From positions 1 through 64,000 of the forward strand of contig NZ_RAXT01000004.1 of assembly GCF_003611475.1 (NCBI RefSeq): 64,000 nucleotides of DNA, written 5' to 3'. The notes under the pieces were generated by a model. That model was not told where the DNA came from. It was given only the letters and a program-made list of their open reading frames with translations, and did not search any database. Shown here piece by piece: positions 1 through 9,658 of this stretch (position 1 is its first letter; the number at the start of each line of letters is the position of its first letter). Made by a program: the position numbers and the translations under genes. The DNA is from Acinetobacter rongchengensis. GTDB taxonomy: Bacteria; Pseudomonadota; Gammaproteobacteria; Pseudomonadales; Moraxellaceae.

Positions 1-1499
1 ACCCATTTGCAGCGACAAATGCAAAAGCAGGTTTAAATGGTAATGGTAAGCCGATCGATGTGAAACAAGGCATGTACTATGGCTGGAAAGATCGTGATTT
101 CCAAAAACAAGAAAACCAATCGGGAACTATCAAGCTTGAGCATGATCTTACTGATGATTTAACCATTAGCAATATTGCTGTTTATAACAAATCAAAGAAC
201 GATTACCTTTGGACAAACCCTGATGATTCAAAAGGTAACTTTTATAATGCTGCAGGCGATTTAACTGGAAATGTTTGGGCTCGTGCAAACTCACGTGTTG
301 GCGATACCGATGCATTTACAGATCAACTGGCTTTAAAAGGCAAATTTAATACTGGTCGCTTCAAGCACAGCTTCAACTTAGGTGCAGAATACTCTGACCA
401 AGATACAGATCGTACGCAATATATTATTGATGGTTTGACGACGACAGGTACTGCAAATAGTTCATGTAATGCAGCGGCTATTGCTTCTGGCTGGTGTACT
501 TCTGTACAAAATCCTGATCGTGGTCAATGGACAGGTACGCTTAGCACAGTAGGTGCCGATCGTTATAAAATTGAAAATGAAAATACTTCTGTTTACTTCC
601 TAGACAGCATTGAGCTCCACCCACAATGGATTCTAGATTTAGGTCTTCGTTGGGATGATTACTCTGCCAAACAGACGATGACTTATGGTGCACGTAATAG
701 TGCGGTATTAGGAACGAGTACGACTCCTCCAACAGCAAAAGCAGGCGACCAAGTTGTCCTTAAAAATGATTCTGATTTTATCAATTATCAAGCTGGCTTA
801 GTCTATAAACCTGTAGAAAATGGTTCAATCTATTTAAGTTACGCAACTTCATCAAATCCAGTCGGTGTAGATGGCGGTGATGGTTCTGAAGGCATTACAG
901 CTGCAATTCAAAACTTAAAACCAGAAGAAGTTCGGACCATGGAACTTGGTACGAAATGGGATGTTCTAAATGACAAGTTAAACTTAACTGCTGCCATTTT
1001 TCGTACCGAAAAAACCAATACTCGTGCAACAGCTGATGATGGTACAACCAAAAATATTGGTGAAACACGTGTTGATGGTTTTGAGTTAGGTATCAACGGT
1101 AATATCACTGAAAAATGGGGTGTGTCTGCAGGTTATACTTATTTAGACAGTGAATTAGTGGATGATGGTACTGGCTTAAATGATGGCAAACAAGTTCAAA
1201 ACGTTGCAAAAAATAGTGGAACACTTTGGACGACATACCAAGTTTTACCTGAACTTACTTTAGGTGCTGGCGCAGTTGCGATGGACAAAGTCTATGGAAA
1301 TGCAGCGAACACTAAATTTGTTCCAGGCTATGTACGTTACGATGCAATGGCACGTTATAACGTGAATAAGAATGTTGATTTACAACTGAATGTCAACAAC
1401 CTTTCTGACAAACGTTATTTCACTAAAGCATACTCATCACACTATGCAACAGAAGCTGAAGGTCGTAGCGCAGTACTTTCTGTTAACTTTAAATACTAA
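1..1499 (+). CDS. TonB-dependent siderophore receptor, 3' part
   Basis: The reading frame is open from the left edge and encodes about 498 residues of an outer-membrane beta-barrel; the N-terminal signal peptide, TonB box and most of the plug lie outside the window. The visible part has typical barrel strands, a YLSYATS segment, an ELGTKWD strand start, the late NVNNLSDKRYF motif and a C-terminal aromatic residue (NFKY) expected for BAM-dependent insertion. It resembles the catecholate receptor clade (Fiu/PiuA/PirA type). Two Cys in one extracellular-type loop (SSCNA and GWCTS, about residues 153-165 of the visible part) could form a disulfide. The gene ends in a strong terminator and is followed, after 600 bases, by a second receptor of the same clade. 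The exact ligand is not decidable here. Receptor function is clear; the subfamily is an inference. Confidence 0.93.
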   Translation, partial: PFAATNAKAGLNGNGKPIDVKQGMYYGWKDRDFQKQENQSGTIKLEHDLTDDLTISNIAVYNKSKNDYLWTNPDDSKGNFYNAAGDLTGNVWARANSRVGDTDAFTDQLALKGKFNTGRFKHSFNLGAEYSDQDTDRTQYIIDGLTTTGTANSSCNAAAIASGWCTSVQNPDRGQWTGTLSTVGADRYKIENENTSVYFLDSIELHPQWILDLGLRWDDYSAKQTMTYGARNSAVLGTSTTPPTAKAGDQVVLKNDSDFINYQAGLVYKPVENGSIYLSYATSSNPVGVDGGDGSEGITAAIQNLKPEEVRTMELGTKWDVLNDKLNLTAAIFRTEKTNTRATADDGTTKNIGETRVDGFELGINGNITEKWGVSAGYTYLDSELVDDGTGLNDGKQVQNVAKNSGTLWTTYQVLPELTLGAGAVAMDKVYGNAANTKFVPGYVRYDAMARYNVNKNVDLQLNVNNLSDKRYFTKAYSSHYATEAEGRSAVLSVNFKY

Positions 1500-1555
1500 G
1501 ATCGAAAAACTAAGAGCAAGTACTTCTGTTTTGACAGGTAGTACTTAGAGGAAAA

Positions 1556-1586
1556 GGAGCCTTTATCTACAAAGGCTCCTTTTTTT
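1556..1586 (+). terminator. Rho-independent terminator after first receptor
   Basis: Nine-base-pair perfect stem (GGAGCCTTT / AAAGGCTCC, 1556-1564 and 1571-1579) with a 6-base loop, followed by seven T. It separates the first receptor gene from the piuA operon. Confidence 0.92.
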
Positions 1587-1957
1587 ATCCAAAAAATTGA
1601 GCAAATATTGAATAGCAAACTCATCATTCTAATCATATTGATGAACAAATAAGATCAACGCAGTCTATCTAAAAGCTTCCTCCTACTCTTTTATCTCCTC
1701 TATTTTTAAGTTTTGACGACTGAGTTCACCTCAATAGTTGCTTGATTTTCATGTCATGATTTTATGCAATAAAAAGCTCAATTGATGATTGAAGACTTTT
1801 AAAGGCTAGAATTTACCATCAATTAAAAACATTGATTTTTAAAAGAAAAAAATGACTCATCTTTTACATTCTGTCATTGTTTTACTGAATAAAAATATCG
1901 AAATTAAACATTTTTTTCATCAATATTTATGCATAAATAAAGACAATAGTCATTGTT
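1587..1957. other. AT-rich intergenic region before piuA
   Basis: This stretch lies between the terminator of the first receptor and the Fur box of piuA. All frames are broken by stops and no gene, RNA or repeat was recognised. It is very AT-rich and probably carries upstream promoter elements of piuA. Confidence 0.6.
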
Positions 1958-1976
1958 AATGATAATAATTATCATT
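1958..1976 (+). promoter_or_regulatory. Fur box upstream of piuA
   Basis: The 19-base site AATGATAATAATTATCATT is a perfect 9-1-9 inverted repeat and is almost identical to the Fur consensus. A possible -35 (TTGTTA, 1954-1959) overlaps its left edge, so bound Fur-Fe2+ would block RNA polymerase. The site is 125 bases upstream of the piuA start, implying an untranslated leader of about 100 bases. Confidence 0.9.
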
Positions 1977-2101
1977 AGAATTCGCATCAATTGTTACAGG
2001 CCTTAACAATATCTACACTTTTACTGCATATTTAAACTTGCCCATACGCAATGCCATGCAGTCAAAGAATTTTGTTATTCATATACTAGGGACACCCTAC
2101 A

Positions 2102-4423
2102 ATGGCGCAGATTAAAAGCCGTAAACATAACAGATCAACTCAGCTTGTTGCTCTAGCAGCTTCATTTCCTTTAATGGCACATGCCGCTCAACAAGAAAGT
2201 GACACAGCCAAATTACCAGTGATCGCAGTTGAGGCAAAAGCTGAAAACAACTATAAAGCTGAGCGAGTTAGTTCTACGAAATACACTCAACCATTGGTGG
2301 ATACCCCACAAACCATTTCTGTAATCAAAAAAGAAATTTTACAAGAACAAGGTGCGACTTCGCTTGTAGATGCTTTGCGTAATACCCCTGGAATCACATT
2401 GCAACTGGGTGAAAATGGCAATACCAGTGCGGGTGATGCATTCCAAATGCGTGGTTTTGATACCAAAAACTCGATTTATGTCGATGGTATCCGTGACATT
2501 GGTGCGGTTAGTCGTGACGTATATAACCTAGAACAAATTGAAGTGGTAAAAGGACCATCTGGAGCAGAAGCTGGACGTGGTGGTGCAGGTGGCTATATTA
2601 ACCTTGTCAGTAAACTTCCTTATGCTGAAAATAGTCGTGAAGTATCTGCTACTTATAAAACAGCAGAACATGGCCGCTTAGCTGCTGACATCAATCAAGC
2701 AATTAATGAAAGCGTGGCTGTACGTTTAAATGTCATGGGGCAACAAGGTGGTGTGGAGGGTCGTGATTATGTTGAACAAAATGGTTGGGCAGTCGCACCA
2801 TCGATTGCTTTTGGTCTAGATCGTGACACTCGCTTTTACTTATATTCACAACATATTCAACAACGTAATGTTCCAGATGGCGGCATTCCCACAATCGGAA
2901 TGAAAGGTTTTTATTATAATAATACCGACACTAAACTGACGCAGGCACAGCGCGATATCATTAACAATGCCGTTAATGCTGCAAGACCTGTGGATAGTGA
3001 AAACTTTTACGGCAGCGTCGATGACTATGAAGATATCAATGCCAATATGGTCACTGCAAAGGTTGAAAGTGATTTTGCTGAAAATGTGAAGCTGACCAAT
3101 ATCACACGTCTTGGTAAAACAGAAATGGATCGTGTATTAACAGGGGTCAATGCACTGGTGATTAGCAATCTAAATACCCCTAAAGATCCAAACTCTTGGT
3201 CTGTCGTTCGTACTCGTCAAGGCGTAGATCAAACCAATAAAATTTTAACCAATCAAACTTCTCTTAACTTAAATCTTAAAACAGGTTCAATTGAACACGA
3301 CGTGGTGGCAGGCCTAGAACTATTAAGAGAAGAACAATTGAACAATACCTTGAATATTCAAACACCTGGGCAAACAGCCCCTGTTATTCCACCTGCAAGC
3401 TTGTATGATCCTAATCCGTATTCGAAATTACCTGGCTTAGTACATACTGGAGCATATGCAAAAGGCAAAACGGATACTGCTGCTGCGTATTTATTCGACA
3501 CTTTAAAATTTGGTGAACGTTTTCAACTGAATGGTGGTATTCGTGTTGATTATTACGATACTGAATATGATGGACTGACTGTTGCAACCGATGCGAAAAC
3601 ATTGGCTGTCACCAATACAGCGACTCATTTGGGTACCAATGGCACCTTAGTCAGTTGGAAATTAGGTAGCGTATTTAAACCAACGCCTGCAAGTAGCATT
3701 TATGCATCTTATGCAAAATCATTAACCCCTCCAGGTACGGCTTTTGTTTTAACTGACAATTCAACTTCTGCAAACAATGTGGCCAACAACCCCGCAGCGA
3801 AACCACAAAAAACTCACCATTATGAGGTGGGAACTAAATGGACATTGAATGATGACAAAATCATTCTAACCGCTGCGGCTTATCATACTGAAAATGAAAA
3901 TCAAATTACCCAAGATCCGATTAGCCTACAATATGTTCCCGAAGGGAAAATGACGGTTAAAGGCTTGGAGCTTGGCGCTGTAGGTCAAATTACACGTGCA
4001 TGGAATGTTTCAGCAGGTGTTGCCTTTATGGACACTGAGCAAGAGAATCAGCAAACCTACAATGCAACAACAAAAGTTTGGACTGAAACCAATGCCGTTC
4101 GTTGGTCACCAGACTTGACTGCAACTTTATGGACAACCTATAGCGTTGCAGGATTTAAAGCGGGCGTTGGTGCACGTTATGTCGATGAGCAAAAACGTGC
4201 CATCACAACGGGCTCAACCTCAACTACCAATATGCCTGTAATTCCGAGTTATGTGGTATTTGATGCCATGGCAGGTTATACGTTTAATAAAAATGCTTCC
4301 GCGAGTCTGCATATTTATAATCTAGCAGATAAAGAATATATCAGTACTTTGAATAATGGGGGTTCACGTCTGGTGCTCGGTCAACCTCGTTCTGCGGCAT
4401 TATCTTTTAACTATAAGTTCTGA
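2102..4423 (+). CDS. piuA: TonB-dependent siderophore receptor PiuA
   Basis: 773-residue outer-membrane receptor. A signal peptide ends near AHA (residues 26-28). A TonB-box-like LPVIAVEA follows at about 38-45. The plug domain carries PQTISVIKKE, the R-N-T-P-G-I-T segment and FQMRGFD...IYVDGIRD (about 60-150), followed by the barrel and a terminal aromatic (NYKF). The family imports ferric siderophores; PiuA receptors of Acinetobacter and Pseudomonas are known entry routes for siderophore-conjugated beta-lactams such as cefiderocol. The assignment as PiuA rests on receptor type plus the directly following piuC. Expression should be iron-repressed through the Fur box 125 bases upstream. It is the first gene of a probable three-gene operon and depends on a TonB system such as the one at 26.6-28.4 kb. 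Confidence 0.93.
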   Translation: MAQIKSRKHNRSTQLVALAASFPLMAHAAQQESDTAKLPVIAVEAKAENNYKAERVSSTKYTQPLVDTPQTISVIKKEILQEQGATSLVDALRNTPGITLQLGENGNTSAGDAFQMRGFDTKNSIYVDGIRDIGAVSRDVYNLEQIEVVKGPSGAEAGRGGAGGYINLVSKLPYAENSREVSATYKTAEHGRLAADINQAINESVAVRLNVMGQQGGVEGRDYVEQNGWAVAPSIAFGLDRDTRFYLYSQHIQQRNVPDGGIPTIGMKGFYYNNTDTKLTQAQRDIINNAVNAARPVDSENFYGSVDDYEDINANMVTAKVESDFAENVKLTNITRLGKTEMDRVLTGVNALVISNLNTPKDPNSWSVVRTRQGVDQTNKILTNQTSLNLNLKTGSIEHDVVAGLELLREEQLNNTLNIQTPGQTAPVIPPASLYDPNPYSKLPGLVHTGAYAKGKTDTAAAYLFDTLKFGERFQLNGGIRVDYYDTEYDGLTVATDAKTLAVTNTATHLGTNGTLVSWKLGSVFKPTPASSIYASYAKSLTPPGTAFVLTDNSTSANNVANNPAAKPQKTHHYEVGTKWTLNDDKIILTAAAYHTENENQITQDPISLQYVPEGKMTVKGLELGAVGQITRAWNVSAGVAFMDTEQENQQTYNATTKVWTETNAVRWSPDLTATLWTTYSVAGFKAGVGARYVDEQKRAITTGSTSTTNMPVIPSYVVFDAMAGYTFNKNASASLHIYNLADKEYISTLNNGGSRLVLGQPRSAALSFNYKF

Positions 4424-4505
4424 TAAATTTAGCACTCATTTTTTATATCGTGTATTCTCAGGAATGCACGATTTTTTCTTTTTTAAATCTTGGGAAAACG
4501 AAACC

Positions 4506-5189
4506 ATGATGCTGCATATCCCTGACGTTTTGACCAAACAACAGGTTCTCGATATTCGTCACAGATTAGACCATTCAACAGCATGGATAGATGGTAAAAA
4601 AAGTGCTGGCTCACAAGCGCAATCCATCAAAAATAATCTACAAATAGATGTCCATTCAGAAATTTATCAACAGATTGCCCCTTTTATTCTGACAGCACTC
4701 AAACAACAAGCAATGGTTCAATCAGCAGCATTACCACGTCACTGTCTTATGCCTATGCTGAATTGTTACCAAGACTCAGGAAACTATGGCAATCATGTAG
4801 ACAATGCCGTGCAATATTCATCAGAAACAGGACAACCGATCCGTACCGATGTGTCTATAACCGTATTTCTGTCCGAACCTGAAGAATATGAAGGTGGTGA
4901 GTTGGTCGTAGAGGACAATTATGGTACGCATGAAGTCAAACTCAATGCAGGCGATGCCATACTCTACCCTGCAACCAGTTTGCATCGGGTTGAACCTGTA
5001 ACCGCAGGCAAACGTATTGCAGCATTTACATGGATTCAAAGCATGGTCAAAGATGATTGGCAACGCAGCATGTTATTCAATCTAGATATGACTATCATGC
5101 AACTGCGCCAAAAGTACGGCGACTCAGAAGAAACCATCCATTTAACAAGCCATTATCATAATTTATTAAGACAATGGGGTGACTTATGA
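4506..5189 (+). CDS. piuC: Fe2+/2-oxoglutarate-dependent dioxygenase PiuC
   Basis: 227-residue PKHD-type hydroxylase. The double-stranded beta-helix iron site is visible: HVD (H97, D99) and the distal H160 in YPATSLHRVEP, with R170 as the likely 2-oxoglutarate ligand. The frame is open further upstream (from 4356, inside piuA), but the start at ATG 4506 gives the normal family length and leaves an 82-base gap after piuA. The weak GGGAAA before it is the only Shine-Dalgarno candidate. PiuC is conserved next to PiuA-type receptors; its substrate is not established, and a modification of the siderophore or receptor pathway is usually assumed. The stop codon overlaps the start of the next gene (ATGA), so the two are translationally coupled. 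Confidence 0.92.
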   Translation: MMLHIPDVLTKQQVLDIRHRLDHSTAWIDGKKSAGSQAQSIKNNLQIDVHSEIYQQIAPFILTALKQQAMVQSAALPRHCLMPMLNCYQDSGNYGNHVDNAVQYSSETGQPIRTDVSITVFLSEPEEYEGGELVVEDNYGTHEVKLNAGDAILYPATSLHRVEPVTAGKRIAAFTWIQSMVKDDWQRSMLFNLDMTIMQLRQKYGDSEETIHLTSHYHNLLRQWGDL

Positions 5190-6298
5190 GCCAAACTGAT
5201 GCTACAAAAATTCTGCCTCCTTTTACACAAATCCCAGCTTATTTACAAACCATCGCAGACTATGAACAACAAGCAGAAAAGCATTTAGCTGCAAATACTT
5301 GGCATTACCTACAAGGTGGTGCTATGGATGAATACAGTGTCCGAGACAATCTGCAACAATTTAAAAATATTCAACTGATTCCACGTTTATTAAATGACCT
5401 GACTCAGGGCAATACTGAATGTGAGATTTTAGGACAGAAATTCCCACATCCGATCTTTTTAGCACCGATTGGACATCAACAACTTTTTCATACCGAAGCC
5501 GAGGCTGCTTCTGCTCTTGCTGCTGAAGTTTTAGGCAGTAATTTCGTTTTAAGTACTTTTACCAATACTGATATTCAAAATCTTAAAAAAGAAAATCCAT
5601 ACAAATGGTTTCAACTTTATTGGCAAGGCGATCGTGAAAAATCATTAGCCCTGATTAAGCTTGCAGAACAACAAAACTTTAAAGCGATTGTGATTACTGT
5701 CGATTCACCGCACACTGGTATTCGTGATCGTGAGCGCCGTGTTTTCTTTCAACTGCCTGAAGCTATGCAGCATCCGCATACGCCAACACATATTCCTTTA
5801 CCTGAAATTAGAGAAGATCAACATCCTGTTTTTAATGGACTCATGCATATTGCACCCAAATGGGCAGATATTGAATTTGTGATTGCCAATACAAATTTAC
5901 CTGTCATTTTGAAAGGGGTACTTCACCCTTTAGATGTAAAAAAAGCACTCAGTATTGGTGTAAAAGGTTTAATCATTTCCAATCATGGTGGGCGTGTTTT
6001 AGATACAGCGATTTCTCCACTCAAAGCCTTAGAAAGAATAAAAGCCGTTGTGCCAAGTGATTTCCCACTACTATTGGATGGTGGTGTTCGCCGTGGAACA
6101 GATGTATTTAAAGCTTTAGCCCTTGGTGCATCTGCTGTGTTGATTGGTCGCCCAGCGATTTATGGGTTGGCAGTTGCAGGAGCTTTAGGCGTTGCTCATG
6201 TCATCAAAATCTTGAAGGAAGAATTTGAAATCACTATGGCTTTAATGGGAACGGCTACCATAAATGAGATTAATCAAGAATACATTTTTCAAGATTAG
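5186..6298 (+). CDS. FMN-dependent alpha-hydroxy-acid oxidase/dehydrogenase
   Basis: 370-residue TIM-barrel flavoprotein of the L-lactate dehydrogenase/glycolate oxidase family. Visible family marks are the N-terminal HYLQGGAMDEYSVRDN (FMN/substrate Tyr region), FQLYWQGDR, the catalytic SNHGGRVLD (active-site His, substrate Arg) and the phosphate-binding LDGGVRRGTDVFKALALGA. There is no signal peptide or membrane segment. It starts inside the piuC stop (ATGA overlap), so it belongs to the Fur-controlled piuA operon. The usual lactate genes (permease lldP, regulator lldR) are absent. The substrate is therefore unknown; a hydroxy acid linked to siderophore use, or simple lactate oxidation, are both possible. 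Confidence 0.9.
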   Translation: MSQTDATKILPPFTQIPAYLQTIADYEQQAEKHLAANTWHYLQGGAMDEYSVRDNLQQFKNIQLIPRLLNDLTQGNTECEILGQKFPHPIFLAPIGHQQLFHTEAEAASALAAEVLGSNFVLSTFTNTDIQNLKKENPYKWFQLYWQGDREKSLALIKLAEQQNFKAIVITVDSPHTGIRDRERRVFFQLPEAMQHPHTPTHIPLPEIREDQHPVFNGLMHIAPKWADIEFVIANTNLPVILKGVLHPLDVKKALSIGVKGLIISNHGGRVLDTAISPLKALERIKAVVPSDFPLLLDGGVRRGTDVFKALALGASAVLIGRPAIYGLAVAGALGVAHVIKILKEEFEITMALMGTATINEINQEYIFQD

Positions 6299-6592
6299 CG
6301 ATTTTAAAGAAAATTTTTCTCTTAAAACGATTAAATAATGCAATTTAAGAAAATTATTTCCGAACCATCTGTTTTACAATAAATACTCAGTTAATCCATT
6401 TACAAGCTGTCAGAGTCTAACTTTATGTGGTGTCATGACCATCCATAATTTTATATGCCACTTTAGGCAAATAAACTCCGAAAAATACTTGTAAATTGAG
6501 TAAATAGACACAATCTATATCAGTAGTAAGTTGCCTTTACCCCTGTCTTTACCGAAGCAACGAGCAACGACAACTACACAAGGAGTTACCTC

Positions 6593-8290
6593 ATGATGTT
6601 GGCTGATCCAAGTAAAAAATATCGTCGCATGTACCAACGTGTAGACTTGCCTGACCGTCAATGGCCAAACAATGAAATCAATAAAGCGCCAATTTGGATG
6701 AGCACCGATCTCCGTGATGGTAACCAAGCCATTTTTGAACCGATGAACATTGAACAAAAATTTAAAATGTTCCAAATGTTAGTGAAAATTGGTTTTAAAC
6801 ATATTGAAATTGGCTTCCCTTCTGCATCACAAGTTGACTTTGACTTCACACGTAAATTAATTGAAGAAGGTCATATTCCTGAAGATGTTTATATCGAAGT
6901 TTTAGTACAAGCACGTGACCATTTGATCGCACGTACTTTTGAGTCTTTGCAAGGTGCAAAACGTGCGATTGTGCATATTTACAATGCAAACTCACCTACT
7001 TTCCGCCAAAAAGTGTTGAATGTTGATGTCGCTGGTGCAAAGCAATTGGCAATCAATGCAGCAACCAAAGTCAAAGAATATGCAGCAAAACAGCCTGAAA
7101 CTGATTTTATTTTCCAATATAGTCCAGAATGTTTTACTGCAACTGAATTAGACGTTGCGAAAGATGTCTGTGATGCTGTCACTGAAATTTGGGAAGCATC
7201 TCCTGAAAATAAAGTGATCTTGAACTTACCTGCAACCGTTGAGGTTTCAGGCCCACACGTTTATGCAGACCAAATTGAATGGATGCATCGTAATTTACAA
7301 CGTCGTGATGGTGTGATTATTTCTGTACACTGTCATAACGACCGTGGTTGTGGTATCGCTGCTTCTGAATTGGCAATCATGGCGGGTGCTGACCGTGTCG
7401 AAGGTTGTGTGTTTGGAAATGGTGAACGTACTGGTAATGTAGACGTTGCAGCGATTGCTTTGAACATGTATACCCAAGGCGTAGCATGTGAATTAGATTT
7501 CTCAAATATCAATGAAATCATTGCCACCATTGAAGAATGTACAGGCATCCCTGTCCACCCTCGTCACCCATATGCAGGTGATTTGGTCTTCACAGCATTC
7601 TCTGGTTCTCACCAAGATGCGATTAAGAAAGGTTTTGAATACCAAAAGAATGAAGAAATTTGGGATATGCCTTACTTACCAATCGACCCGAAAGACTTAG
7701 GTCGTGATTATGATGCTGTTATTCGCGTCAATTCACAGTCAGGTAAGGGAGGTATCGCTTACTTATTGGAATCTAACTATAACGTAGTCTTACCACGTCG
7801 TTTACAAATTGAATTCTCACAAGTAGTCCAACAAGTTGCAGACGAAGAAGGTGTTGAGGTTTCAGCACAACAAATTTGGACATTGTTCAAAGACACTTAT
7901 GTCGAAATCAAAGATGCACATTATGTTGCTAAAAACTATAGATTGTCTGATGACAATGGCAACCAAGTAATTGAATTGGATGTGGTTGTAAATGGTGAAG
8001 TACAGCATTTACGTGGTGAAGGTAATGGTCCGATTTCTGCAATCTTAAATGCACTTCAATTACCAATTGATGTGGTTAACTATGAAGAACGCAGTATCAG
8101 TTCTGGCGCACATGCCAAAGCTCTCGCTTTAATTGAACTTCAAGTACAAGGTACTGGCAAATCCGCATTTGGTGCAGGTGTACATGACAACATTGTGACT
8201 TCATCGATTGAAGCAATCATTGCAGCAACCAACCGTTTGATTGATCAAGGGGTACTCAGCACTGAACAAGTGATTGCAGCTGCCGTATAA
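6593..8290 (+). CDS. leuA: 2-isopropylmalate synthase
   Basis: 565-residue enzyme condensing acetyl-CoA and 2-ketoisovalerate, the first committed step of leucine synthesis. It is the long, yeast-like form. The N-terminal TIM barrel carries the metal/substrate motif DLRDGNQAIFEP (about 41-52) and the metal-binding HCHNDRG (about 247-253). The C-terminal regulatory domain responsible for leucine feedback occupies about 420-565. The start at 6593 follows AAGGAG (6580-6585) with good spacing; the adjacent ATG at 6596 is an alternative. It is single-transcribed, with a terminator directly after the stop. The 294-base upstream region shows no clear leader peptide rich in leucine codons. Confidence 0.97.
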   Translation: MMLADPSKKYRRMYQRVDLPDRQWPNNEINKAPIWMSTDLRDGNQAIFEPMNIEQKFKMFQMLVKIGFKHIEIGFPSASQVDFDFTRKLIEEGHIPEDVYIEVLVQARDHLIARTFESLQGAKRAIVHIYNANSPTFRQKVLNVDVAGAKQLAINAATKVKEYAAKQPETDFIFQYSPECFTATELDVAKDVCDAVTEIWEASPENKVILNLPATVEVSGPHVYADQIEWMHRNLQRRDGVIISVHCHNDRGCGIAASELAIMAGADRVEGCVFGNGERTGNVDVAAIALNMYTQGVACELDFSNINEIIATIEECTGIPVHPRHPYAGDLVFTAFSGSHQDAIKKGFEYQKNEEIWDMPYLPIDPKDLGRDYDAVIRVNSQSGKGGIAYLLESNYNVVLPRRLQIEFSQVVQQVADEEGVEVSAQQIWTLFKDTYVEIKDAHYVAKNYRLSDDNGNQVIELDVVVNGEVQHLRGEGNGPISAILNALQLPIDVVNYEERSISSGAHAKALALIELQVQGTGKSAFGAGVHDNIVTSSIEAIIAATNRLIDQGVLSTEQVIAAAV

Positions 8291-8313
8291 GCGATATCAA
8301 TTAAATGACTTTA

Positions 8314-8345
8314 GAAAGGATGCCCTAGATGGTATCCTTTCTTTC
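8314..8345 (+). terminator. Rho-independent terminator after leuA
   Basis: An 11-base-pair stem (8314-8324 with 8331-8341, one G-U pair) with a 6-base loop, followed by TTTC. It lies 24 bases after the leuA stop. Confidence 0.85.
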
Positions 8346-8497
8346 GTTAAAGCTTAGCCTGAAAGTAAGCTTTAATACGAAGACCCTATTGTAAAATTAC
8401 GTTCATATCATTAGTTTATTGACAATAATGATGACGTAGATGTGCATAACATCAGTAATTTACATTACCTACCAAAATTTTAAGGCGAATTATTTCT

Positions 8498-9658
8498 GTG
8501 TCTTTTCCAGCTGACTCGGTGGGTTTAGTTACCCCACAAAAGTTCCAATTTGAAGAGCCTTTAGAGCTAGAATGTGGCCGTGTTTTACCACGTTTTGAAA
8601 TCATGGTTGAAACCTATGGTGAGCTCAATGCTGATAAATCCAATGCGATTTTGATTTGCCATGCGCTCTCTGGTCATCACCATGCAGCCGGTTATCATCA
8701 CGAAGATGATAAGAAAGCGGGCTGGTGGGATGCATGTATTGGCCCGAATAAAGCAATTGATACATCGAAATTTTTTGTTGTCGCTTTAAACAATATTGGC
8801 GGGTGTAATGGTTCAACTGGCCCAACTTCACCGAACCCCGAAAATGAAAATCGCCCATATGGCCCAGATTTCCCTTTGGTCACTGTACGAGACTGGGTGA
8901 AAACACAAACCATGCTTTCTGACCGTTTAGGGATTGATGTTTGGTATTCAGTCATTGGTGGATCTTTAGGTGGAATGCAAGCTTTACAATGGTCTGTAGA
9001 TTACCCTGATCGTTTAAAGAATTGCGTGATTATTGCCAGTGCACCAAAACTTTCAGCACAAAATATTGCGTTTAACGAAGTTGCACGTCAGTCTATTTTA
9101 TCTGACCCTGATTTTCACAATGGTCGTTATTTAGAACATGACAGCTACCCAAAACGTGGCTTAATCTTGGCACGCATGGTCGGACATATTACCTATCTGT
9201 CTGAAGAAGCCATGAAACAAAAATTTGGTCGTGATTTAAAATCGGGCAAATTTATGTATGGTTTCGATGTTGAATTCCAAGTCGAAAGTTACTTGCGCTA
9301 TCAAGGCGAACAATTCAGCCGTAACTTTGATGCCAATACTTATTTGATCATGACCAAAGCTCTGGATTATTTTGATCCATCTCGTGAATATGAGCTATCA
9401 CTCAAAAAAGCCATGGCCAATACCCAATGTCGCTTCTTAGTCATATCTTTCACCACAGACTGGCGCTTTACCCCACAGCGTTCACAGGAAATTGTAGATT
9501 CACTGATTAGCAATCACAAACCTGTAACCTATCTCGATATTGATGCAGAACAAGGGCATGATTCTTTCTTATTCCCAATTCCGCTGTATGTCAAAACATT
9601 ACGTGCATTTTTAGGTGGCCCTGAGCACCTTGCAACAACACCTAAGGAGGCCTTGTAA
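8498..9658 (+). CDS. metX: Homoserine O-acyltransferase MetX
   Basis: 386-residue alpha/beta-hydrolase that acylates homoserine in methionine synthesis. The nucleophile elbow GGSLGG has Ser156, and the other triad members are near Asp321 (TTDWRF) and His354 (EQGHDSF). The start is GTG at 8498 with AAGGCG ten bases upstream. A -35-like TTGACA lies at 8419-8424, but no convincing -10 follows it. Whether acetyl- or succinyl-CoA is used cannot be judged by name: many MetX enzymes of Pseudomonas and Acinetobacter have been shown to be succinyltransferases. The stop shares one base with the metW start (TAATG), a coupling conserved in many proteobacteria. Confidence 0.96.
   Translation: MSFPADSVGLVTPQKFQFEEPLELECGRVLPRFEIMVETYGELNADKSNAILICHALSGHHHAAGYHHEDDKKAGWWDACIGPNKAIDTSKFFVVALNNIGGCNGSTGPTSPNPENENRPYGPDFPLVTVRDWVKTQTMLSDRLGIDVWYSVIGGSLGGMQALQWSVDYPDRLKNCVIIASAPKLSAQNIAFNEVARQSILSDPDFHNGRYLEHDSYPKRGLILARMVGHITYLSEEAMKQKFGRDLKSGKFMYGFDVEFQVESYLRYQGEQFSRNFDANTYLIMTKALDYFDPSREYELSLKKAMANTQCRFLVISFTTDWRFTPQRSQEIVDSLISNHKPVTYLDIDAEQGHDSFLFPIPLYVKTLRAFLGGPEHLATTPKEAL

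Noticed and set aside
6299..6592. Leucine attenuator leader peptide before leuA
   Set aside because: No short ORF with clustered leucine codons and no paired alternative hairpins were seen.
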